64,000 nucleotides of DNA, taken from positions 9,593,686-9,657,685 of the forward strand of contig JAKCOZ010000011.1 in NCBI GenBank assembly GCA_022605955.1, given 5' to 3'. The notes under the pieces were generated by a model. It had not been told where the DNA came from. It did not search any database and saw nothing but the letters and a program-made list of their open reading frames with translations. Source of the stretch: Rallus limicola (lineage: Eukaryota; Chordata; Aves; Gruiformes; Rallidae). Both the position numbers and the translations under genes were made by a program. Positions 51,961-63,191 of this stretch are shown piece by piece; position 1 is the first letter of the stretch; each line of letters begins with the position of its first letter.

Positions 51961-52955
51961 TAGAAACATAGAATCATAGAATCATTTTGGTTGGAAAAGA
52001 CCTTTAGGATCAATAAGCCCAACCATTAACCTAGCATTGCCAAGTCCACAACTCATCATGTCCCTAAGCACCACCCATCATGTCCTTAAGTGCCACATCT
52101 ACATGACTTTTAAATGACTCAAACACTTCCCTGGGCAGCCTCTCCCAATAATTGATAACCTTTTTGGTGAATAATTTTTTCCTAATATCCAATCTAACTC
52201 TCCTCTGGCTCAACTTAACACCAGTTCCTGTGATTCTATCACTTGTTACTTGAGAGAAGAGACCAACACCCAACTAGCTACAGCCTCCTCACAGGTAGTT
52301 GTAGAAAATGGTAAGGTCTCCCCTCAGCCTCCTTTTCTCCAGGCTAAATAACCCCAGTTCTCTCAGCTGCTCCTTATGAGTCATTCTCTAGACCCTTCAA
52401 TAGCTTTATTGCTCTTCTCTGGACATGCTTCAGCACCTCAGTGCTCAAAAAGAAATGCAGTACTTAAGGTGTGGCCACAACAGTGCCATGAATAGAGGAA
52501 TGATCACTTCCCTAGTCCTGCTGGCCACACAATATCTGGCACAAGCCAGGATGCTGTTGGGCTGCTTGGCCACATGGGCAAGCTGGTGGCTTATGTTCAG
52601 CCAGATGTTGATCAACACCTCCAGGTCCTTTTCCACCAGGCAGCTTTCCAGCCACTCTTCCCAAGCCTGTAGCATTGCTTGGGGTTTCCATGGCCCAAGT
52701 GCAGGACTTGACACATAGCCTTGTTGAACCTCATACAGTTGGCTTCATCCCATCGATTCAGCCTGCCCAGACCCCTCTGCAGAACCTTTCTATCCCCCCC
52801 TCCAGACCATTGACAAAAATATTAAAGAGATCTGGTCTCAGTACTGAGCTCTGGGGAACAGGACTTGTGAGCCTCTGTCAACTCCATTCACCTCAGATTT
52901 TAGGCCCGGCCATCCAGCCACTTTTTTTACCCAGTGACAAGTGACCATATGACAA
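51961..52955 (-). mobile_element. Large CR1 LINE fragment, minus orientation, catalytic box deleted
   Basis: The 3' tail is at 51961 (AACATAGAATCATAGAATCA). The minus strand encodes the C-terminal half of ORF2: 52273-52064 gives [20 protein letters not shown] and [20 protein letters not shown], and 52714-52445 gives [20 protein letters not shown] and SILACARYCVASRTREVIIP in a different frame. Further upstream (52840-52870) the GVPQ..SVLGP region is recognisable. Between the two, at about 52795-52802, the segment that should encode the FADD catalytic motif (roughly 70-90 bp in intact copies) is missing. The 5' limit near 52955 lies in the GLDGWARP-like region. Confidence 0.93.
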
Positions 52956-55900
52956 ATAGTTTTTGGCCAGGGCACTGAAATAAGTGGAAGAAGGCTCAGC
53001 TGATTCATTCTGCTGAGCACTTGCCCCAGGGAAGATACAACTGATAACTGAAGATGCAACAGCTGCTAGAGTAGAGTAATGTGGTTTAGACTAGTCTGTC
53101 TGCTCTGCAATGTGCAACAGTGTCAAAATATGAACATTGACTGACTGACAGAACCATGAAGACAATGTAGAATGTGGATAGCGTGTTTTGCTATGAAGTT
53201 TAGAAAGTCATGTTTCATTCCAGGGAAGATTTTGTTTATTTTTGTATCCAAAGGGTTTTTTTCAGGAAAGAATAATTTGTCTTATATAGTTGGTATACAC
53301 AAAGTCCATCTAGGTGGCATCTTTGCAGATTACTATGAAGATGATTGTGTGCATGTGTGTGTATGCATCTAGAACAGCCAAAATATTTGAATGTTTTTTC
53401 TTTGCTAATTTAGGTAAGAATTGAGGCTTCTTTGGGATGCAGCTTCCAGTTAATTTTAGAACTCAGTTGATTCAAGCACCTTCTAACTTCAAGAAAAACA
53501 ATCACTACAGCATAGAGATCCTATCAATCATACCAAGGTTTGCATGCATATTTAGCTAGCTTGTAATTAAAGGCAGCTAAAAATATCATGCATGAATGGC
53601 AAGTTTCTACTTTTTTTTTTATTTAGCTCATCTCCTTCAGAGAGAAGACACAAGTCCCATCAATCACACAGTTGGTTACTGAAGTCATTATCACTAAAAT
53701 TAAGGCAATTATATACAAATGAATATTAATGAATCTTCCAGTCAAAAACCAGGTCAGTTTCTAAGAATTTTAATAAAAATATGGAGAACTCCTCTTTTCC
53801 ATTTAATCTTTTGTCAAATAATCAGTAACAGAAAGGACACAATTTTTGCATTCGTCTAGCATCATGGATTGAGGTTTTAATGAAATTAATAACAGTAGTT
53901 TTCCAGCACAGTGCAAAGTGATCTGTTAATTAACATTGTTCTCACAAAAAGTGACACAATGTTTCACTAACTTAACTTTGAAGTTGTCATTTCCAGTTGC
54001 CATTAACTCTGTTATAAGAAGAAAAAGGATTGTCAGTGCATCGTGTGTAACCAGATGAGTGAAACAAGATCGCATTGTTTTAAGGTCTTTAAAAAATTGT
54101 GTGATCTGAACTCTCATAGATATGTTGATGGCCCTCACAGGAAAGACCATTAGACAGTTTGTCCCCTCCTGACTAACCCAAATCCCTTTTTCTTACAGTC
54201 AAGCTATAGGTAAAGGGAAAGAGAATCAGTCAGAGTACCTTTCTTTGAACTACAGTTCATCCCATGTCTTTGGAAATGATCTCAATAGCTTTAAGGTACA
54301 TTGTGATAACTGTTAACTGCACATGGATAGACAGCACAGTAGTAGAGGCAACTGCACCTCCAAATTATTTAAGGAGGCAGAAGGTAAAGCATATCACAGA
54401 GGTATGAACGGTCCTAAGACCAATGGTTTTAGGAAAACTTCCCCATTGTAGCTATCAGCGTTTCAATTTTCAAAACAATATTTTAATTTTCTTGTGTTTA
54501 TCTATTTGCTGTAACTGAAAGCATATTGAGATAGTAGCAGTGAAGGTGTATGTTTATACCCCATCCCTCATTAGAACAAATAAAAATGGAGGGAATGAAT
54601 CACCTGTTATTGCAGTGTAACCACCTTTCATGTGAATGTGATGGGGGAAAAAATCTGACCTTTTTTTTTTATATATGCTTTACAACACATTTATTCTTTT
54701 GCCTGACTACATGGGCAGATGGTGTCACTGCTATACTGATGTACAATTGAATAAGCAAGATCAGGTTAGAACTCTTTATTATTATAAGTATAGGGGGAAA
54801 TTAAGTAGGCAGAAAGTAATCACTCAAGCTGGTGTTTTGTTAAATACAGGAGTGAATAAAATAATTGTTGAGCTTGTAAATCAACGGTCCTTAGCTATTC
54901 TAAAATTACCTTATACTCAGCAATAAACTGGAGTATATTAGGGGAAACAAGAACTGTATACCTACAGAGAACTCATGTTTCACATTTAAACTTCAAATTA
55001 ACAAAAGTAACAAGAAAGCCCATCTTCATTTTGAAGTGCCCAAAATGGAAATGGATTTGAGAGTTAACAGTTGAGGTTTTTTCCCTATGCTGGTTAAAGA
55101 ATCTGCTTTGAGTCACCATTGCCATCTCCAAAATAATTTCAATTGATTAAATAAAATCCATTGACTGGGAAAAAAAAAAAAAAGGAAAAAGGTATTGATT
55201 GTAAGTTTCTAAAGTCCCAAGAACAATTTCAAGTGACCCATGTGTGTTTATACCCCGTGAAAACACTAACTGGGCAAATACTTTCTTTCATTAACCTGAT
55301 AACAAAATAAATTGTAGATAGATGTTTTGTTTTATAATAATTGATTGTCTGATTCAGTGAAAAAGGCTTTTCAGAAATAACAACTGTTCATGGTCACATT
55401 TATTCACAGCTGTTATTTTTTTCCACCTAATGGAAACAAAATTTTGTCTTTAAAGAAAAGAAGTACTTATAAATATTGCATATGACTCAGTCCTGCTGAG
55501 GAACACTTTCAAACAAATAAGTCAGAAACAGATAAAAAAGCTACTGGGATAGATAAGCATCAGTGAGAGAAAACAATAATTTCAGAGTAAGTCTGAGGTT
55601 CTAGTTTCGCAAGTATTAATTTTGGCATCAGTGTTTGCTTGTGCATCCCCTAAGCCTCACCAATTATCCCTGTCTCATTGCACTCCCTCAGACAAGCCAG
55701 TGAAATCATTGTTTGGTGTCACACTGTGAACAACATCAGAGAAGCTAATTCAGGTTAAAAAACTCACAGCTTTATGTTGCTGTTTTTGGGGTCTTGAGTA
55801 CTGAGACAAATGACTGTAAATGTGCAGCTTGTTTAAACTTGCCCTGGGATTTCTGTATTGCTTTATATCATAGCAAGCAGGAAGATAAATGTTATTGTTT

Positions 55901-56729
55901 CAATTAAGTTGCTTAATAATCACTTAAGATCAAAATAAATTAAAGACAGTCATGAAATATTTTCTTAGAGTCAACATCTTTTTCCAACCTTGAGTCAGAC
56001 TGAAAAATTGTGAGAAATCCAGAAAGTATCGATGCAGTCATCAGAATTATTATTTTTATCAGCATTATTGTTATCATTACTATCATAAGAAACTTCATTT
56101 TGGTTATGTATATCTATATTTAATTTTTAAAATACTCAACCTATTATACTACTTAATAAAACTCCAAAATGAAATAAAAAACCCTTTCACTTAAAAATCT
56201 CATCAGGAAACGCATCCTAGGAACTTCCAAACTGACTGCTTTGAATTTTTTTTTTTTTAATAGGAGAGCTAAAATTGACGTTTACCTGTAAATTATTTTA
56301 CTTTTGATATGCTATAGATCCACCCACCTATAAATCCTATATTCTTGTGGTTTACAATATTGCAGTGAGTCTGTGACCACAGTTACCTTTGAGAGGTATG
56401 GTCACAGCTAATGAAGTACTTGGCTGGTGTCTAATACGGCAACAAAACAAGGCTTCACTTGTCAAGGAGCCTTGCATTCGCTGTGAGAAAAGGTCAGGGA
56501 CACAGAGAATTACTGGTTATCAGTTGACATGTGGCTGCTTGTAACTTTTTGATCATTTCCTTGTGTTTGCTTTCTATGCCTCCCCGTGATCAGTTCGTAT
56601 TTCCATTACAGTGGTATTGGTAAAGACTACCGGGACATCCTGAACTACTGAATTCAGGCTCTCTTAAGGTCAATGGCTAAGTGGTATTATGCTTTCAGAA
56701 ATGCTTATTTTAAACTTTTTTGGTCTGTT
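52956..56729. other. About 3.8 kb of unique AT-rich sequence
   Basis: A short GT run (53346-53368), T-runs (53611-53622, 54660-54670, 56247-56260) and an A-run (55170-55184). No gene or dispersed repeat is recognised. Confidence 0.5.
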
Positions 56730-56783
56730 ACTATGGGGTTTTTTTGAGGTCTCCTCAAACCCAAAGCATTCTATGATTCTATG
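56730..56783 (+). mobile_element. CR1 LINE 3'-terminal remnant
   Basis: GAGGTCTCCTCAAACCCAAA is followed directly by GCATTCTATGATTCTATG. Only the last 50 bp or so of a plus-strand CR1 copy are present. Confidence 0.85.
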
Positions 56784-59339
56784 TTTTTAGAAATTTTTTT
56801 TTTCTGATTCTGAGCCTGCATTAGTTGACATCTGATTTGCATCCTTTTTTTCTTAAACATTTCTTTCTCCTAGGTGTTTCGTCCTTTCTTTATTTTTTTT
56901 TTCTTGAAACAAAGTGCATCTCTTTCTCAAACTCCACCTCATTTAGATATGCAAAATAAATTATTTTGGTTTTGCTCATACAGAAGCCCCTGTTATCCCT
57001 CTAAATTTCTAATAGACCATCAGTGTGGGGTTTTAGGTCTATTTCATCTTCCCTGACTGTGCACTAGAAAGCCTTTGCAGTTATGGTCTTAGCAGTGCCA
57101 TATGCAATCACAATACTGCTGGAATTACTTCCCCATGTGTAGCCTAAAAGATCATTTGATATTTCCAAAGATATGTTACACTAATGACCCACAATCATTG
57201 TCTACACCCAAGAGCCTTTCTTCTCTCACACTTCTAATAGGGAAGATCCCAAAGAGCAGCAGGGATTATTTTTCCTTTAGATACCCAAAAGACATCAGAC
57301 GTTGCGATTTTTCTTTCCTTCTGTTTGTACTACTGCATTTTTCAAATCTTCCTGCTCAATGGTATTTTGATTTCCAGTTAATCTCCTCCGAATTGCCTCT
57401 TGACTTTGACCACTGTGACTATTACTAATGTGCTTCTCCTTCTATGCCAAATTCAAAAATGCAAATAATGATAATTAAAACACAAAAATCTTGTCTGGCC
57501 ATTTTTGTGATTAGCCCTAGAATACTTTACACTACTTTAATCTTTCCCTTGAATTTTAGACCCCAGACCTAGATGTTGTATCACAGTGTCAAGTTTGCCA
57601 ATGCTGTTTATGGAAGCAAGATCCCCACTGTTCCTCTTTTACCAGAAGTTTCTCTTGATATCAGTCCTTTTGCTTTTTCCTCTCCTTTCAACCTCACATA
57701 TTCTGCCCCTAACTGGCTCTTGTTCCTTCAGTAACGATGAAGAGATGCAATAATGGGAAAAAATTGCTACATGAACCACCTCTTGGGAGCCCATGACAGT
57801 GCTGATACACAATATTATGTCCCAGCTATCACAGCTGAGGAAGGTATGAAGTGCCTATGTGAATTCTTTCTGTACTTTCATTTAGATGCAGTGTTCTCCT
57901 TTCTGGTCGCATTTCAGTGGTAGGCACACAGCTCCCTCTACACGTTTTGTCAATCAGATAAAACACTTTTGGATCCAGCTAGATGCTGCTAGATGAAAGG
58001 TACTAGACAAACATAAGTCATTATCATTAACTGCTACTGCTAAGAACCAAGAAACTAAACCAAGCTGTTAGGGACCATCTTAGTATTGATAAAAGAAAAT
58101 AGTTGACATTTGCTGCTGGCAGTTTTACTTAGAGATATGTGCCTGCTAGTCTGAGAAAGATATCATCATCTGTGTGAAGTCTGAGAGATCTCAGAGGAAG
58201 CAGAAAGAAGAAAGGCCTGTATAAGGACTGAGGTATTTTTTCTTCGTGCGTAGAAAGGGAGAGAGCTTCTGAAACACTGAAACAACTAATGGGACTTACT
58301 GGCAGACACTGGTAAAGGAACTGCAGGAAAATTTGATCTTCCCTGTAATGAGTCACGACCTTGAATGTTACAGCTTCTGCATGAGTAACAGCACAGTTGT
58401 AAATAGAAGTGCTTCAGATGCAATACTGGCATTGAATTCAGCACAGAAAGGGACAGGTACGGGAATGCTTGAGAAAAGATCTAATTTGTCCATGTTATAT
58501 CACTTTTGAAAACACTGCATCTGAGCCACAGGTGAACTTAGCTCTCATTGTTTAAAATAGTCATCAACTACAAGATGATATACATAAATGGAAGTTGTTG
58601 ATGTGTTCCATTTGCAGAAGAGAAAATAAGTAAACATTTGGGGAGATAATACTAAATATTTGCTCTGTACATATGTAACAAAGTTACCTAGTCATGCTCT
58701 TTATTTTCCTGGCGTTCCATTAAATTACCCATAATCCTAATGGTTAGATGGATTAATATAATTTCACATTAAACTTTGAGGTAATGCATTCTGCTGAAAC
58801 TCCTTCAAAACTGCCAGGACAGTTACAAAGTGACACAAGGAGCACTTTTTGAGATGGGTTGGGTGTGTCTTTTGAATCCTGCCTAAATATCAATCACCTT
58901 ATGCCACAGATTTTTTTCTGAGTTTTAGTAAGTTGCCCTATTCAGGTTAGTATTCTGCATTCCTCACCATAGTCTCCGAAGTCTTCTGGATTAAACATTA
59001 CATGCCTTTCAGATATTCTTCCAATTTGAATACTAAAGGTGCCATAGTGATTGAAGAAAGGAGGAAGATTTGGTCTCAGTCATGCTTTTGAATCTTGCCT
59101 GTTCCAAAAATATATTGAAGTAGCCACTCTCTGGTACAATAACACTTCTGTTTTATTTGGGCTGTTTATGTCTGTTCAGGACAAAGTTTTGTATCCCTAG
59201 ACGTGCAGTAAATGACTTTTTGGAAAGCTGTGTTTCAATTTTCAGTATAAAAACCTTAAGACACAAGATTAGATTGGGTTTTGCCTGGAGTGGTTCTTCT
59301 CAGTCTAGATTCCTAATTTTAAGATAAGTAAAATGGACT
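56784..59339. other. Unique sequence, no supported gene
   Basis: A 108-codon + frame at 57102-57428 is Leu, Ser and Phe rich with no known family. No dispersed repeat is recognised. Confidence 0.5.
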
Positions 59340-60170
59340 GAGATGCAGCTTGAGAGATCACCAATAAAATCAACCACTCTTTCAAGTTTTGTGCCATCAG
59401 CAACTTTCTGAGGGTACACTCTGCCCTGTCATGACCCTAGGTAAAGCCATGCTTAGTACTGAGTACTCCTTATTAATTTCTTGTCCTTAATCTGCATGGA
59501 AATGTTTTCCAGAATTAGCTGCACCATCACCTTCCCAGGCATTGAGATGAGATTGATAGGACCATGGTTTCCTGGGTGCTCTTTTTTGCTCTTCTTGAAG
59601 ATAGGAGTGACTCTTGCTTCCCTCCAGTCTTTGATATTTCTCTCAGTTACCATGAAGGATTACTGAGAGCAGCTTTCCAAAAACATCTGCCAGATCGCTG
59701 GGCACATGTGGATTCATTCCTTGCAGAGCCCATGGATTACTTATGTTCAGTTTGTTTGAGAATGCCCTGTCCTGATCCTGTCTCATCAAAGATAACATCT
59801 TTCTTGCTCCAGCCATTGTCCCATGTCTCTGGAACCTCGAATTCCTGAAGGCCAATCTTGCCAGTAAAGACTGAGGCAAAGATGCCATTCAGTATCTCAG
59901 CCTTTTCCATGTCCTATGTGATCAGACCTCCAGACTTGTTAAGAAATGGGCCCATGTTTTCTCCCTAAACTTCCTTTTGTCAGCTACATACTCAGAGAGG
60001 CCCTTGTAGTCTTTGACATCCCTATCCAGAATCAGTTTTGTTTGGGCTTTAGCTTTTGTAAATTCAGCTCTGGATGCTGGGACAATGTTTCTGTATTTCT
60101 CCCAGGGTACCCATCCTTTCTTTCATGCTCTCTTATGCTTGCTTTTTGTGTTTGACCACTCAAATGAGTA
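59340..60170 (-). mobile_element. CR1 LINE ORF2 fragment with internal deletion, minus orientation
   Basis: On the minus strand, 59653-59453 encodes the start of the reverse-transcriptase domain: DWREARVTPIFKKSKKEHPG, then PGKVMVQLILENIS. Upstream (59888-59643) are decayed parts of the linker before RT (NPWALQGMNPHVPSDLADVF), and further 5' sequence reaches about 60170. Immediately 3' of IRSTQY (59453) the sequence jumps to the motif C region (59430-59370), where the expected FADDTKL reads VADGTKL and the frame is broken. About 500 bp with motif A and surroundings are therefore missing. The CR1 3' end is also absent. Confidence 0.9.
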
Positions 60171-61884
60171 AAGAAAAATGTAATGGCTTTCAGTATTAAA
60201 AAAAAAAAAAAAGAAAGAAAATTTTTGAAATAATGGGATATTTGAAATACTGAAAGAATAGAGTTCTTATCACATTTACAGTAAAATGCACAATTCAAGA
60301 CAATGGGAAGAATTTGGATACACCATTATTGACTCCTCAGCCTCTGCTAAAAAATCTTTTCTGAGAAAAAAAAAGATAAAAAAAGCAGATGTATCGCTCA
60401 TGAAATGAGCTCTGTATAGGAACACACAGAACTGTCTATTGCTTTGAAGAAATATTGCAGTAAAACAGTATCTCATTACAACACCTTTGCAGGGATCTGA
60501 GACTTTGCTCAAGAACAAAATGGATATTTATGTTCATTGTGCTTTAAAAATCATATTTTAAAAGACTGTTAATGAAAGACAGTCTGTGACCTTTTAGCTG
60601 TTTCACTGCTATTGTGGGAACGACTTTTTCATTTCATTGTAATAATTATGTTAGCAACTTCTACTTTTTCTTTTTTTTTAATTGACAGTAAGTATGATTA
60701 GGAATACAATAGCACCACCTGAGGCACAGTAGCTGCCTAGATGGCTTGTCAGTTCATAAATACAGGGTCAAATTTAGCCTTGCTGTGAGTGAGCGTACTT
60801 TAATTATCTGTTATTTATTGTAAGTTAAGTTCTGACAATATGCTCCATACTAATAAGAAAAAAATATCCGTCCCACAAAGGATTCACGAGCCAAGATGCT
60901 ATTTTTGCAATTCTAATTTATGTTCAGCCTAAAGTATGCACCCAATTAATTAAATCCTTTCAAAATTACAGGTGAAGAAAGCTAAAAGTCTGTTAATACA
61001 CTTCTCTGTAGGTATCTCAGAAGGAAATACTCTGAATTTCAAGTGCATTGAAGACCCATGCAAGATTTCTGAAAACAATAAAAGTGCAAAACACCACTCT
61101 ATTGCCAAAATAGATAGTAAGTAAGAGACTTATCACAAAAGTAGGTTTGATGATGAGATTTGCTTGACCATGAGTGTAGCAACAATGTGTTAAGTCAAAG
61201 TACAAATGCAATTTAGCCAAATGGGTCAAATTCATTGCATTTTTACTATCAAGGTCTACTGCCTAGATCACCATTCTTTCGGGTTCAGCAGTGTAGATTT
61301 AATAGCTGCCTATGTGCATAATGTAAAAATGCACAGAACTGCAGAGGTCAAATAGGATATCAGTCTGTTTTGATTTTCTTGACTTTCTGTCTTAAATGAG
61401 CATCCTGTTGTTGTTTTGCAGGCTGCCCCTTGGGTATAGGCTTTGGTACTTAATAGGGACATACAAAACAAGTATGGTATGCCAAGACCTGTGGACTTAT
61501 GTGACCCAGTAAAGTTTTCTGACCATTTATGTTACTAGGGTAAATAGAAAACTGCATATAAAAAGCAACTAGTATAAGATTCCTCCTAAATATATAAAAT
61601 AATCCCCATTTTAGGGATAAGAAAATGAAGCTTGTGCCTGCTAAGATTCTTGTGGAAAATGGAATAGGTTGTAGACCTGAAAACATACACTACAACTAAA
61701 CATTTGTGTCAGAATTTAAATTGGTGCTCAAACTGTTATAAGTAGTGCTATTGGTAATTATTAACTTGCAATTATTATTTTTGTTTACATTTCAGACATT
61801 AGCAAAGTAATATTAGTTCAGTTTGGTTCGTAAGGGTTTTTTTTAACTTTTGTTTACCATTATCCTTTGGATTTCTCCTTATTG
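60171..61884. other. Unique AT-rich sequence
   Basis: An A15 run with GAAA repeats lies at 60200-60222. No gene or dispersed repeat is recognised. Confidence 0.5.
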
Positions 61885-62808
61885 TCCATCCACAAAAGGT
61901 TATTCCTCATTGAAGCAAAAAGGAGCAAATGCAGACAGAGAGAACAGCCAGAAGATGTGAGAGAGAGAACAGCCAGAAGATGTGAGAGAAACAACTTTGA
62001 AGACACCACGGTCAATGAAGGAGGGTGAGGAAGGGCTCCAGAGACTGGAGCAGAAATTCCCCTGAATCTTGTGGAGAAGACCATGGTGAGGCAGATGGTC
62101 CCCTTGCAGCTCATGGAGGATGATCATTGAGCAGATATCCACCTGCAGCCCATGGAGGACCCCATGCCAGAGCAGGTGGATGAACCTGAAGGAGACTGTG
62201 ACCCTGTGGGAAGCTTAGACTGAAGCGGGCCCCTGGCAGGACCTGGAGAGAGAAGCTCACACCAGAGCAGGTTTGCTGGCAGGACTTGTGACCCCATGCA
62301 GGACTCACACTGGAACAGTTGGGTCCTGAAAGACTTCATCCTATGCAAGAGATGCACACTGGGGCAGTTGATGAAGGACTGTAGCCCATGGGAAGGACTC
62401 ACATTAGAGAAGTGTGTGGAGGACTGTGTCCCATGAGAGAGACCTCATGCTGGAGAAGGCAAAGAGTGTGAGGACTTCTGAGGAGTAAGGAGCATCTGTG
62501 CTGCTGAGTGGGAGGAGTGAGGGAAATTGGGAGTGAATTTGAGCCTGGGAAAACAGGACAGGTGCGGGGAAGATGTTTTTAAGATTTGGTTTTATTTATC
62601 ATTATCTGACTCTGATTTGATTGGCAATGTACTAAATTAAATTAATTTCCTAAAGTTGAGCCTGTTTTTTCTATGACAGTAACTGCTGAGTGATCTCCCT
62701 ATCCTTATCTATACCTGAGAGTCTTTCTCTCCCCTGTCCCATTAAGAAGAGGAGTGACAGAGCATCTTTGTTTGGCACCTGGCATCCAGCCAGGGTCAAC
62801 CCACCACA
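61885..62808 (+). mobile_element. Endogenous retrovirus LTR (CCACCACA-ending family), near full length
   Basis: Landmarks in order: AGGAGCAAATGCAGACAGAG (61921), GAAGACCATGGTGAGGCAG (about 62076), GATATCCACCTGCAGCCCAT (62132), a series of 'cc(c)atg ... actggagcag' modules to about 62460, AAGAGTGTGAGGACTTCTGA, AATTTGAGCCTGGGAAAACA, TTAAGATTTGGTTTTATTTA, and the terminal CAGCCAGGGTCAACCCACCA ending CA at 62808. A polyadenylation-type region (TACTAAATTAAATTAA) lies near 62630. The 5' end is uncertain by 50-100 bp. Nothing retroviral flanks it, so it is probably a solo LTR. It contains a 25-bp tandem duplication at 61941-61990. Confidence 0.9.
61941..61990. repeat. 25-bp tandem duplication inside the LTR
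   Basis: AGAACAGCCAGAAGATGTGA followed by GAGAG occurs at 61941 and again at 61966, identical except for the last base. Other copies of the family, as I recall them, carry one unit. Confidence 0.9.
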
Positions 62809-63191
62809 CCCATCAAATTGAAGCATATTCTTAAACAAACAGATCCTGTCTGTTCACTATAAAAGAGAGGAATGACTGGCTTTCAAAAAGCAGAACCACT
62901 GTAATTTTGCTTCTTATGAACAACATAGAATTATGAGAGCTAAAACATTATTCAAGATATCACAGGCAGTTCTTCAATTAAAATATTATTCTAATGAAAC
63001 ATTTTTAATTGAATGTTCTCCTAAAGATTGATTAGTCTAATTTTTATTTTCTAGATAAGTTAAAAACCAGGCAGATTATGACAAAGTCAGATATGATTTC
63101 ATTGTCTACATTTCACCCATATAGATCATTTGCAGTTGGACAATGACAGGAAGACCCATGCAGTCAAAACCCGTCCTTTTGTCTGCTCATT
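62809..63191. other. Unique AT-rich sequence
   Basis: Spacer between the LTR and the terminal CR1. No gene is recognised. Confidence 0.5.

Noticed and set aside
57102..57428. 108-codon + frame
   Set aside because: Leu, Ser and Phe-rich random-looking peptide without a recognised family.
62111..62402. Overlapping minus-strand frames of 65-92 codons
   Set aside because: They lie antisense inside an LTR; the GC-rich modules lower stop density.
61941..62460. Repeated 'catg ... ctggagcag' modules looking like a minisatellite
   Set aside because: They are the normal internal modules of this LTR family, except the 25-bp duplication that is listed.
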